Shown here: one piece after another, positions 55,684 to 63,586 of the stretch
How the letters are laid out: the number at the start of each line of letters is the position of its first letter
How positions within the stretch are numbered: position 1 is the first letter of the stretch
Assembly: GCF_900114675.1 (NCBI RefSeq)
Contig: NZ_FOZM01000001.1
Coordinates: forward strand, 1,674,001-1,738,000
From: Yoonia litorea
GTDB taxonomy: Bacteria > Pseudomonadota > Alphaproteobacteria > Rhodobacterales > Rhodobacteraceae
Length of the DNA stretch: 64,000 nt
Direction: 5' to 3'
Translations under genes and position numbers: made by a program
The notes under the pieces: generated by a model
The model's input: only the letters and a program-made list of their open reading frames with translations
Told to the model about the DNA's origin: nothing
Databases searched by the model: none

Positions 55684-55986
55684 ATGTCCAACACAACCAA
55701 GACAATCGTTCTGGCAACCGCCGTTGCATCAGCAGTGGCCGGTATTGCAGGCAACGCAACCGCACAAGAAAACGAAAAATGCTACGGCGTATCGCTGGCC
55801 GGTGAGAACGACTGCGCAGCAGGTCCGGGCACAACATGCGCAGGCACATCTACCGTCGACTATCAGGGCAACGCATGGACGCTGGTCCCTGCCGGCACTT
55901 GCGGCGATATCGAACTGCCCGTGATGGCGGACGGCACAGAGCGCATGGGCTCGCTGGAAGCGCTTGATCGCGACCTGCCTGCATAA
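55684..55986 (+). CDS. bufA1: Bufferin precursor (DUF2282), copper-binding RiPP
   Basis: 100 residues. A Sec signal peptide covers residues about 1-27 (ending NATAQ). The mature part holds exactly four Cys, C33, C44, C52 and C73, in the DUF2282 arrangement ([35 protein letters not shown]). In characterised bufferins some of these Cys are converted by the DUF692 enzyme to thiooxazoles that bind copper in the periplasm. AAAGGAA lies eight bases ahead of the ATG. First gene of a four-gene operon. Confidence 0.88.
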   Translation: MSNTTKTIVLATAVASAVAGIAGNATAQENEKCYGVSLAGENDCAAGPGTTCAGTSTVDYQGNAWTLVPAGTCGDIELPVMADGTERMGSLEALDRDLPA

Positions 55987-56051
55987 GCCAAGTTCTCGTT
56001 CAGGGCGGCCCCGGTGCCGCCCTGCACCAACACCCCCCAAGGGACAGACCC

Positions 56052-56906
56052 ATGCTAGACGCGACACCTTCATCCTCTCTGCCAGCGCGCCCCGGCGTCG
56101 GATACAAGCCGCAGCACTATGCGGCTATCATGGACCAGCCCGCAGCCCTCGGCTGGCTGGAAATCCATGCAGAGAATTACATGGGGGGTGGCGGACGTCC
56201 CATTGCCCAGTTGCGTCATCTGGCCGAACGCTTCCCCATTTCGGTCCACGGCGTGGGTCTTTCCATTGGGGGCGAAGGCGATCTGGACAAAGATCATCTT
56301 GCCCGTCTGAAACATCTGATCGGCTGGCTCAACCCCGCCAGTTTTTCCGAACATTTGGCGTGGTCCACGCACGACAGCCATTTCTTCAACGACCTGCTGC
56401 CCCTGCCCTATACAGCGAAAACCCTCAAGCGCGTCGCCGCGCACATTGATCGGGTCCAGGAGGTGCTTGGCCGCCAGATGCTGCTTGAAAACCCGTCAAG
56501 CTATCTGGCCTTTACTGAAAGCGAAATGTCAGAGACCGACTTCCTGCGCGAGATTGCCCAACGCACAGGCTGCGGGCTGCTGCTGGACGTGAACAACGTC
56601 TTTGTGAGTGCCACGAACCTCAAAACCTCGCCACAGGACTATATCGACAACTTCCCGCTTGAAGCCGTTGGGGAAATCCACCTTGGCGGCCATGATGAGG
56701 ACGAGGACGAAACCGGCGCGCCCCTGCTGATCGACAGCCATGGCCGCGAGGTGGTTGATCCTGTCTGGTCATTGCTGGACTACACCCTTCAAAGGTCCGG
56801 CCCAAAACCGCTTCTGATTGAATGGGACACGGATGTCCCTGACTGGCAGATCCTCTATGCCGAGATCGAAAAAGCAGATCAGGCGCTGTCAGTGGTGGTG
56901 CAATGA
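56052..56906 (+). CDS. bufB1: DUF692 (MNIO) multinuclear iron oxidase, bufferin-modifying enzyme
   Basis: 284 residues of a TIM-barrel MNIO protein. Likely metal ligands are H66 (SVHGVGLS), E100 and H101 (FSEHLAWS), E146 and N147 (LLENPSSYL), D179 and N181 (LLLDVNNVFV), a His in GEIHLGGHDED and the last Glu in LIEWDTDVPDW. MNIOs use two or three iron ions and O2 to rewrite Cys residues of their peptide partner. The stop overlaps the next start (ATGA). Confidence 0.93.
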   Translation: MLDATPSSSLPARPGVGYKPQHYAAIMDQPAALGWLEIHAENYMGGGGRPIAQLRHLAERFPISVHGVGLSIGGEGDLDKDHLARLKHLIGWLNPASFSEHLAWSTHDSHFFNDLLPLPYTAKTLKRVAAHIDRVQEVLGRQMLLENPSSYLAFTESEMSETDFLREIAQRTGCGLLLDVNNVFVSATNLKTSPQDYIDNFPLEAVGEIHLGGHDEDEDETGAPLLIDSHGREVVDPVWSLLDYTLQRSGPKPLLIEWDTDVPDWQILYAEIEKADQALSVVVQ

Positions 56907-57643
56907 TGACTGTGACACAGACCGCCTTCAGGCATGCAATGCTCGATCCTGCCGCGACCGTGCCGCATGGGATCATCAATCCCGATGGTGCCCCTGCAAC
57001 AAAGCGGTTCGACGTCTATCGCAACAATGTCGCCGTGAGCCTTTCAGATGCGCTCGAAGCGGCCTTCCCTGTGATGAGCAAACTGCTGGGCGATGAATTC
57101 TTTCGCGCAATGGCTGGCGTTTACCTGCGCACGCACCCCCCAAAATCGCCCCTGATGATGTTTTACGGCGAAGCGATGCCGCAGTTCATCGGACGCTTTC
57201 AGCCAACAAAAAAGTTCCGCTACCTTCCAGACATCGCAAGAATGGAACTGGCGATGCGTCAGGCCTACCACGCCGAGGATGCGACCCCGGTCGCACCCGA
57301 AGCGCTCGGCGCAATCGCGGCTGATGCCTTGATGAGCGTCAGGCTCGGTATCGCGCCAGCCGTTCAAACAGTGATGTCCGACTTTCCCATTCACGCGATC
57401 TACCGTGCAAACGTCGAGGCTGACGCCCCCAAGCCGGTCATGCAACCGCAATCAGTCGTCATTACGCGGGCCGGTTTTGACCCGCAATACCATCTGATCA
57501 ACGCGGCTGGCGCCGCCTGCGTCGAAACGCTCAAGAAAGGGCAATCTCTCGGTCAGGCGCTGGCCGCCGGTGATGACACCCTCGATCTCGGGGCTGTGCT
57601 GGGGCTTTTGCTCGCGCAAGGCGCTGTGACCGCAATCTACTGA
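56903..57643 (+). CDS. bufC1: Bufferin biosynthesis partner protein (DUF2063 plus C-terminal domain)
   Basis: 246 residues. The N-terminal DUF2063 domain is QTAFRHAMLDPAATVPHGIINPDGAPATKRFDVYRNNVAVSLSDALEAAFPVMSKLLGDEFF, and a second domain follows from about residue 150. BufC-type proteins accompany DUF692 enzymes and are thought to deliver the precursor peptide to the oxidase. The four-base overlap with bufB1 implies translational coupling and equal amounts. Confidence 0.9.
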   Translation: MMTVTQTAFRHAMLDPAATVPHGIINPDGAPATKRFDVYRNNVAVSLSDALEAAFPVMSKLLGDEFFRAMAGVYLRTHPPKSPLMMFYGEAMPQFIGRFQPTKKFRYLPDIARMELAMRQAYHAEDATPVAPEALGAIAADALMSVRLGIAPAVQTVMSDFPIHAIYRANVEADAPKPVMQPQSVVITRAGFDPQYHLINAAGAACVETLKKGQSLGQALAAGDDTLDLGAVLGLLLAQGAVTAIY

Positions 57644-57657
57644 AAGGCACCTGTTCA

Positions 57658-58233
57658 ATGACCTCTCTCCCTTTTGCCAACCTCGCTCGCCCGCTTAACC
57701 GTGCCGGAGATGAGGTCCTGCCGCTTCTGGCGCGGATTATCTTTGCTGGCGTCCTTTTGATGTATTTCTGGAATTCAGGCCTGACGAAGGTCGGTGACGG
57801 CGTGTTCGGTATTTTCAACCCGTCTCTCGGCGCTTACGCGCAAATTTTCCCCAAGGCGATGGAGGCGGTCGGCTACGACGTGTCGCAACTGGGCATTTTC
57901 CATTGGGCGGTCGTTGTCGCTGGGACAATCGCCGAATTCGTCCTGCCGCTTCTGCTGGTAATTGGCCTTTTCACACGGCTTGCCGCACTGGGCATGATTG
58001 GCTTTGTCGTCGTGCAATCCCTAACCGATCTTTACGGTCACGGCGGTATCGCACACATCGAGACCTTCGGCGCATGGTTTGACGGCGCATCAGACGCGCT
58101 GATCTTGGATCAACGCGCTTTCTGGATTTTGGGACTGAGCGTTCTTGTGTTCAAAGGCGCAGGCGCGCTTTCAATTGACCGCGTTCTCTTCAGAAATGCG
58201 CCTTCGGCTCATCAGGCCGTCCTGCAGCAATAG
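57658..58233 (+). CDS. DoxX-family membrane protein of the bufferin operon
   Basis: 191 residues with four hydrophobic helices (about 20-42, 78-100, 105-125 and 150-168) and the DoxX start LLARIIFAGVLLMYFWNSGLTKV. DoxX proteins often end bufferin operons; the role is unproven, possibly electron or redox support in the membrane. It begins 14 bases after bufC1. The last 44 bases overlap the convergent gene on the other strand. Confidence 0.88.
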   Translation: MTSLPFANLARPLNRAGDEVLPLLARIIFAGVLLMYFWNSGLTKVGDGVFGIFNPSLGAYAQIFPKAMEAVGYDVSQLGIFHWAVVVAGTIAEFVLPLLLVIGLFTRLAALGMIGFVVVQSLTDLYGHGGIAHIETFGAWFDGASDALILDQRAFWILGLSVLVFKGAGALSIDRVLFRNAPSAHQAVLQQ

Positions 58234-58558
58234 CCAGCAGCCCGCCAAGCCCGACAAACCCAATCGGGAACATGGTTCCGACGTTAAAGCCGAAGGCCGC
58301 GTAAAAGAAAAAGCAGCTGATCAGCATCAGGATGCCACCCCAAAGGGCGCGCGACTTGGCCATGGCACCGCCTGCAATCGCCAGAAGCGGCGCGCTGAAG
58401 CTAGCAAAGCGGACAAATCCGGGATTATCGAGCAGTCCGAAAAGCTCCCCCAATTCCGCGTGGCGTTCGGAGACTTCAGCGTATCCGTATCCCACCAGAC
58501 CGACGAGAATCCCGATCAACCCGCCAATGATACCAAGTAAACCTGCGGCGTTGCGCAT
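58190..58558 (-). CDS. Small four-helix membrane protein, unknown
   Basis: 122 residues, nearly all membrane helices: AAGLLGIIGGLIGILVGLVGYGYA, SFSAPLLAIAGGAMA, LWGGILMLISCFFFYAAFG and IGFVGLGGLLAIAAG. The layout resembles DUF4064-like proteins. The 3' end overlaps the DoxX gene by 44 bases in convergent orientation. It lies 44 bases downstream of the ArsC/Spx-like gene and may share its transcript. Confidence 0.7.
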   Translation of the reverse strand: MRNAAGLLGIIGGLIGILVGLVGYGYAEVSERHAELGELFGLLDNPGFVRFASFSAPLLAIAGGAMAKSRALWGGILMLISCFFFYAAFGFNVGTMFPIGFVGLGGLLAIAAGRPDEPKAHF

Positions 58559-58602
58559 CGTACTGCTCCTTTTTTGCTGGTTTCGAGATAGGCGCTTTGT
58601 CG

Positions 58603-58932
58603 TCAGCTTCCAAGGTATCTTTGCTGAACGTCAGCTTTCCAACCAATCGTCATTCCTGCATCCGTCACAATCACCGGCCTTTTCATCAACGTCGGGTGTG
58701 CGCGCAAAAGGCTTGCCGCATCCTGTTCTTTTTGCTCATCTGAAAGGCCGCGCCAGGTCGTTGACGCGCGATTGATCGCTTGATCCCCAAACGCTGCGAC
58801 AATTGCCTCAATGTCCTCATCAGAAAGACCATCCGCCCTGACATCAACCACGTCAGGTGCGTAACCCGCGGTTTCCAGTGCTTTGCGTGCTTTGCGACAG
58901 GTGTCGCATGATTTCAGCCCAAAAAATCGCAT
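58603..58932 (-). CDS. ArsC/Spx-family thioredoxin-fold protein (YffB-like)
   Basis: 109 residues. FFGLKSCDTCRKARKALE supplies a CxxC redox motif (C9 and C12), and RRPxxV-like KRPVIVTDAG is the conserved Pro region of the ArsC/Spx family. It resembles YffB-type stand-alone reductases more than arsenate reductases, which need further Cys or Arg residues, and there is no ars gene nearby. AGGAGG lies three to five bases before the ATG. Confidence 0.85.
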   Translation of the reverse strand: MRFFGLKSCDTCRKARKALETAGYAPDVVDVRADGLSDEDIEAIVAAFGDQAINRASTTWRGLSDEQKEQDAASLLRAHPTLMKRPVIVTDAGMTIGWKADVQQRYLGS

Positions 58933-59081
58933 TTCGCCTCCTAATTGTGCAACCTTCTGCCAATTCTCGCTGACAATGCGTATGTCATTTGCAATTTACA
59001 TAAAAGAGACAATGCTAGCGGCCAAGGCAGCGGGCGCGCGAGCGCACGCGGAATTAGCCTTGAATACAAAGGAGAACGGAA

Positions 59082-59291
59082 ATGCCCACTGGCACCGTAA
59101 AGTGGTTTAATACGACAAAGGGTTACGGATTTATCGCACCCGACACAGGCGGCAGCGATATATTCGTGCATATTTCAGCAGTAGAACAGTCCGGATTGAC
59201 CGGCCTTGCCGACAACGAGAAAGTCACCTTCGATCTGATTGAGGGGCGCGACGGCCGCAAGATGGCCGGCAACATCGCAAAGGCAAGCTAG
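59082..59291 (+). CDS. cspA: Cold-shock domain protein
   Basis: 69 residues, a single CSD with RNP1 KGYGFI and RNP2 DIFVHIS, which bind single-stranded RNA or DNA and melt mRNA structure. AAGGAG is placed ten bases before the ATG. The leader is about 150 bases to the neighbouring divergent gene, which could hold a temperature-sensitive 5' UTR, but no cold-box was recognised. A hairpin with a T-run follows. Confidence 0.95.
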   Translation: MPTGTVKWFNTTKGYGFIAPDTGGSDIFVHISAVEQSGLTGLADNEKVTFDLIEGRDGRKMAGNIAKAS

Positions 59292-59308
59292 ACCACCCAG
59301 CATGGTTC

Positions 59309-59349
59309 ACGACACCGGACTAGCCTATACGTCAGGTGTCGTATTTTTT
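59309..59349 (+). terminator. Terminator after the cold-shock gene
   Basis: ACGACACC (59309-59316) pairs with GGTGTCGT (59335-59342) across an 18-base loop, followed by ATTTTTT. The far side overlaps the stop region of the convergent membrane-protein gene. Confidence 0.7.
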
Positions 59350-60321
59350 CTCAGGCATCCGGCTGCGCACCAGCGCAAGAAGGTCGGTATCAGACTGCGG
59401 CACCTTCGCAGTCTGCAACTCCTCTTCGCGCTCTTGCATGGCGCTGTCAAAGGCCTGCTGGCGGGCACCAACGACGGCCATTTTCCGAACAAAGACAAGC
59501 ACTGCACCCGCACATTGCAGGCTGAAGAAGAAGAGCGTCGCGAAGAGTGACGCTGCCACGAAAATCGCAGCCTCCGTTCCCAAATTCGCCAGATCAGCCC
59601 AGTCATCCATTGTTGCAATCGACGCCAACTGCAGCATCGCGGCCTCTCCCATGCCGAAGATGGCCATGACCGAGAACACCAGCGGAACGACCATGATCAG
59701 CCCCAATTGAGAGACGACAACAAGCGCAAAGACCGCGCCAAAGCCACTGCCAAAGCCATAGAACGGCGTATGCGGGCGTCCGGTGGGATCGGCGCCGATC
59801 GAGGCCCCGGCCAGCGGCACCAGAAGTGCCGCGCGCAGCGCCATCGCGATCAGCGCGACCGCGGCTGTCACGCCCCAGGTCACAGCGGCGTTGATTGCCG
59901 TCAGTTCCGTAAATAAGGCGTCGCCGCTTTCGGCCCCCAGCATCATCAGCCCCGCCAGATCCAGCGGGCTGACAAGCACAAAGAGACCGGCCCCGAGGGC
60001 CAGTAAAATAAGGATCACCACAGCCTCGAAGAAGCCGTATCCGATGGCCGGCGCAATCAGGCCAAGGTAGCTGCGGCGCGGTTTGATATGGTGCGCTTGC
60101 AGACCTACCCGCAACCCGACCATCAACGGCACGACACTCGCGCCGACGCTGAAAGCCACGATGATCAACGCACCTGCAAAAGGCGAGAGCACACTGGCCA
60201 CAAGGACCAGCACCACTGCGATCACACCAAATGCCACGAGTGAAAGGATCAGCGCAGGCAGCGCGATGGCGTAGCGCCAGAGGATCGAAAAGGAAAACGG
60301 AAAGGCGCGTAGAAAGATCAC
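59332..60321 (-). CDS. Multi-pass membrane protein, unknown
   Basis: 329 residues from a GTG start with GGAG nine bases upstream. About seven to eight hydrophobic helices (for example LWRYAIALPALILSLVAFGVIAVVLVLVASVLSPF, FEAVVILILLALGAGLFVLV and VFALVVVSQLGLIMVVPLVFSVMAIF), with a C-terminal cytoplasmic helix rich in Glu/Gln (DSAMQEREEELQTAK). The loop GASIGADPTGRPHTPFYGFG is the most distinctive. No known transporter motif was recognised. Convergent with the cold-shock gene. Confidence 0.75.
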   Translation of the reverse strand: MIFLRAFPFSFSILWRYAIALPALILSLVAFGVIAVVLVLVASVLSPFAGALIIVAFSVGASVVPLMVGLRVGLQAHHIKPRRSYLGLIAPAIGYGFFEAVVILILLALGAGLFVLVSPLDLAGLMMLGAESGDALFTELTAINAAVTWGVTAAVALIAMALRAALLVPLAGASIGADPTGRPHTPFYGFGSGFGAVFALVVVSQLGLIMVVPLVFSVMAIFGMGEAAMLQLASIATMDDWADLANLGTEAAIFVAASLFATLFFFSLQCAGAVLVFVRKMAVVGARQQAFDSAMQEREEELQTAKVPQSDTDLLALVRSRMPEKKYDT

Positions 60322-60411
60322 GGGGGGTGGCTCCGGTCGGGTGATGTCAGCGCCAGTATGCGCCTGCGATCTGGATCATAAAGCGAAAACTCTGAGGCAT
60401 TCTTTGGGCGA

Positions 60412-60738
60412 TCAGCGGCTGCGCATACAGTCGGTGCAAAGCGCAATCGCCGGGTCAGCCGCCAGTCGCGCAGGCGCGATTTCTTCAGCACAATCAATGC
60501 AGTAGCCGTAGTCCCCTGACGCGATCCTGGCCAGGGCAGCGTGGATTTTCTGCCGCTCTGCCGCGCGCCTGCGGGCTTGCGCCTGCGCCATGGCCTGATT
60601 TTGCAACGCATCCATCCGCGACAGCCGCCCCACCGCCTGCTGGTCAAGCTCCACCGTTTTCTGCCCTGCGGCCCCTGCGGCATCCTCGGCATCAAGCGCG
60701 GCAAGGCGCGCCTCAAGCATGGCGAGTGGATCACTCAT
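60412..60738 (-). CDS. DksA/TraR-family zinc-finger protein
   Basis: 108 residues: a helical coiled-coil N-terminus (residues 5-70) and a C4 zinc finger, C80 and C83 (GYCIDCAEEI) with C101 and C104 (ALCTDCMRSR). Members bind the RNA polymerase secondary channel and modulate transcription initiation with or without ppGpp. It lacks the paired Asp tip of E. coli DksA in the visible coiled coil (AVGRLSRMDALQNQA has a single D), so the mode of action may differ. No partner gene is close. Confidence 0.88.
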   Translation of the reverse strand: MSDPLAMLEARLAALDAEDAAGAAGQKTVELDQQAVGRLSRMDALQNQAMAQAQARRRAAERQKIHAALARIASGDYGYCIDCAEEIAPARLAADPAIALCTDCMRSR

Positions 60739-60739
60739 T

Positions 60740-61330
60740 GGCGCTGTGTTTCAGGGGGTGGAAAGATGCGCCAAACCTTTGACATCTCGGGAAAAACCGG
60801 AGCTACCACAGATCGCGGATGCCCATCGCGCCACGGTGGCAGAGCAGATATCAGCGAGGGGGGACTGCGGTGCAAATGACAGCTCCTTCTGTCGGGTCTG
60901 TGCACAGGCTAGCGCAGGTCGGGCCGCAGGTCACCAGCGACCTGACGCAACGGGCGGCACGGCCTGCGACGGCGCGAGCCGGGAATCACCGGTTAACGCC
61001 TGCAATCACGGGGCACCGGGCGTACACCGGCGGTGCACCCGCCGTACACAGGCTGTACACAAACTGCGCAGACACACCGGCGGCGCGCAGGGTGTGAACG
61101 CAACGTACGCCCGGCTTTGTAAAGAACAGGTAAACGGCAGAGCTGCGTTGACGTTTTTGTAACACCTGCGGGCTATGTTGGGGTTCAAGACGGTTGGTGC
61201 GGTGGTGCGCAGGGTTGGCAGGACGGTGTGTGAGTGGGCGTGACGGCACCGGCGAACTGACCGTTGGGCCGTTGCTGGTTGCGACGGGTGGCACACCGGT
61301 TGGCGGGCCAGAGGTGTTATTCGTTCGGGT
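60740..61330. other. GC-rich gene-free region with GTACAC repeats and a possible promoter
   Basis: About 590 bases with no credible coding frame. Three GTACAC hexamers occur within about 61022-61059; CGGCGG and CCGCCG between the first two could form a hairpin. A TTGACG hexamer at 61148-61153 resembles a -35 element, but the candidate -10 (TATGTT at 61174) is 20 bases away, longer than usual. ACACCGGCGG is repeated at about 61024 and 61074. Confidence 0.35.
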
Positions 61331-62107
61331 GTGAGGACCGACTTGAAGACGATCAGGGGGATCGTACCGTTCTGGAGACCATCGGATGGATGGTTTTGGG
61401 CGCAAACGGGCGGAGCGCACGGGGGCGGGTGTTTCATGTGAGCGGGAGCCCTTTTGAAGATCGCACCGTGGCTGCATCAACGCGCAGCGAAAGGGCAGCG
61501 CCCGGACCGAGGGGGTCGTGACCGTCTCGGAAACTGTCCAGTGGACAGTTTCAGGTCACGGCGGGCGGAGCCCCGGGGTGCGGGAGTTGTGTGCAACGGA
61601 AGAGCAGCGCCTGGACCTCGGTGATGGCGCTGAGACCTCAATGCGATGCGCATGTGGTTCGTCATGGGTGACGGTTGCTCTGATTGAGGCGTTGCGGGAG
61701 CGCCCTCTCTGTGGGGGTGAGGGCCGTCTTGCAAACGATCCGGGGGATCGTTTGAGGCCCGAACGGGCGGAGCCCAAAGGGCGCGGGTTTCGGGCGAGCG
61801 GAAGCCCCTTTTGAAGATCGCACCGTGGTTGCTTCAGCGCGCAACGGAAGGGCAGCGCCCGGGCCGAGGGGGTCGTGACCGTCTCGGAAACTGTCCAGTG
61901 GACAGTTTCAGGTCACGACGGGCGGAGCCCCGGGGGGCGCGGAAGTTGTGTGCAACGGAAGGGCAGCGCCCGGACCTCGGGGTGGGCGCACTTCCGTCGG
62001 TGGTTTTTGATGTGGGTGCGTCACGGGTGACGGTTGTTCTGTTTGAGCCGTTGCAAAAGCGCCCTCCCCGTGGGGGAGGTCCGGGCGCTGCCCGAGCAAG
62101 CTCGGGC
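61331..62107. repeat. 357-bp tandem repeat of hairpin modules (non-coding)
   Basis: Two adjacent copies with a constant offset of 357 bases: GGGCGGAGC at 61408 and 61765 and again at 61563 and 61920; the AAACTGTCCA/TGGACAGTTT inverted repeat at 61531-61551 and 61888-61908. Hairpins: ACGATC/GATCGT (61349-61365), ACCATC/GATGGT (61378-61394), AAACGATCC/GGATCGTTT (61733-61753). The stems at 61378 and 61735 are homologous and differ only by a paired C-G to G-C change. A palindrome GCCCGAGC/GCTCGGGC closes the region (62090-62107). Frames in both strands encode only repeat-derived peptides, so no gene is called. Confidence 0.8.
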
Positions 62108-62119
62108 GAGTTCACGATA

Positions 62120-63586
62120 TCAAAGAACCGATCTCAAACCCTCAATCGCGGAATACACATCCTGATCATTGATAGGTCTATTATGTTTGTTCTCAGGGTG
62201 ATGGACCGAGTTGCGAACAAAATGGGGAAGAGTCACAGCGTAGTCATTCCCATCTGAACGCCTCCAGTTCTCACGATAGGACAAACCGTTCTTGACCAAA
62301 ACTTCGTCGAGTTGCCGCACTCTCTCTGCCTCAAACTGAAGCATTGCAGAACCCCAAAGTTCATCAAGGTATTCCACGCTTGGCATCCCAAAGACCAAGA
62401 AGTTGACCTCGTTCACAGTCAGGCCATGCCGCAGTTTCGTCTTAAGGCCGGACATTGGAGTTACTTCGCTCTTTCCTTCCTTGAGAGCGAATTGAACAAC
62501 ACTTGCATCCGAACCGACGTCTCTGACGATATAGGGGGAATGTGAGGTCAAAATTATCTGGTGGTTGGCGGATTTTTCGAAAAAGAATTTCGCAAGTTTG
62601 GTTTGCAATCTTGGGTGGAGATGCATTTCAGGCTCATCAATGAGAAGGATCAACGGTTCCTTTGCATGTTCCGCCAAGTAGCACTGTAGCTGCAGCGCAA
62701 TTATCATCTCTACGCCTGAGCCAAGCATTTCGACAGGCAGTCTTTCAGCAGCGTTGTCGGACGTAGTTGCGAAATGGAGATTATCGAATGGTGAACTGTA
62801 GCTTAGTGGGTTGAGTGATACCGGAAACTCTAGAAGTTGCGCGAGAGCATCGGTCAACTCCGGCCCAAATTCCTTTGGAATTGACTTGATGGTTTGGTCC
62901 GTAAAGGCCGCATGAACCTTCTGGTAGTCGTCTTCTTGCTCGACGTCTTTGATTTGCTTTCTGAAACGCCACGAAATCTCGTTTGTGATGCGGTCAAGAG
63001 TTGTTGCGAACTGTCCTCGTCCAATGTGTCTTGCTCGCGAACGTTCCAATAGAAAGCATACTGGAAGAGTGCCTTCAAACACTCTAGCCGGATCGAAAGA
63101 CTTATCCCGCGCATCAAATTTCTTGTATTCGCCCTTCGCAAGAATTGGCGTTCCGTCTGGCTCTCTGTAGGCATCTTCATCAACAATAAAATGCGTCCGC
63201 GCCGCGAAGGGCTCCGAAATCAAACGATTTGGTTGTTTTCGATCCCGGCTCTCTGCAGTGAACTCAATTCCGGTGCATTCAAAGTGTGCTTTGGAGAGGA
63301 ATGGTGACCCCGACCTGGCTTTGAACCGGTCGAATTCCAGTTCTGCTGCAATCTTTTCCTCGAGATTGAAAAAATCAGTGGGGCGAATTCTAGAAGCCGC
63401 TGAGAACGACTGGAATGCCAGACTAAGAAGTTGAATCGCAGAGGTCTTGCCCGAACCGTTCTCCCCAATGAAGAGATTCAGACCACTTCCTTTGCGACCG
63501 TCCGGTCGCCGCAAAGGAACTCGCACTTCATTTAATGATCTGAAATTCCTGCAGTATAGTTCCTTCGGAAAGAACTCTGCTCTCAC
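62120..63586 (-). CDS. AAA-family (OLD/AAA_15-like) ATPase
   Basis: 488 residues. Walker A is GENGSGKT (41-48), an ABC-like signature LGSGVEMIIAL lies near 288, Walker B is LILLIDEPEMHLHP (312-325), and the H-loop His is in LTSHSPYI (349). The C-terminal VRNSVHHPENKHN is typical of the AAA_15 group. No TOPRIM or nuclease domain is visible. Relatives appear in anti-phage modules such as OLD, Gabija and retron-associated ATPases, but also as solitary genes. The GTG start overlaps the thyX stop by four bases (GTGA). The DNA looks more AT-rich than that of the neighbours, suggesting acquisition. Confidence 0.85.
   Translation of the reverse strand: MRAEFFPKELYCRNFRSLNEVRVPLRRPDGRKGSGLNLFIGENGSGKTSAIQLLSLAFQSFSAASRIRPTDFFNLEEKIAAELEFDRFKARSGSPFLSKAHFECTGIEFTAESRDRKQPNRLISEPFAARTHFIVDEDAYREPDGTPILAKGEYKKFDARDKSFDPARVFEGTLPVCFLLERSRARHIGRGQFATTLDRITNEISWRFRKQIKDVEQEDDYQKVHAAFTDQTIKSIPKEFGPELTDALAQLLEFPVSLNPLSYSSPFDNLHFATTSDNAAERLPVEMLGSGVEMIIALQLQCYLAEHAKEPLILLIDEPEMHLHPRLQTKLAKFFFEKSANHQIILTSHSPYIVRDVGSDASVVQFALKEGKSEVTPMSGLKTKLRHGLTVNEVNFLVFGMPSVEYLDELWGSAMLQFEAERVRQLDEVLVKNGLSYRENWRRSDGNDYAVTLPHFVRNSVHHPENKHNRPINDQDVYSAIEGLRSVL

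Noticed and set aside
61264-62257. Several 60-150 codon frames on both strands in the repeat region
   Set aside because: The frames translate the 357-bp repeat and its hairpins, repeat the same peptides in different frames, and lack ribosome-binding sites; they are common false calls in such GC-rich repeats.
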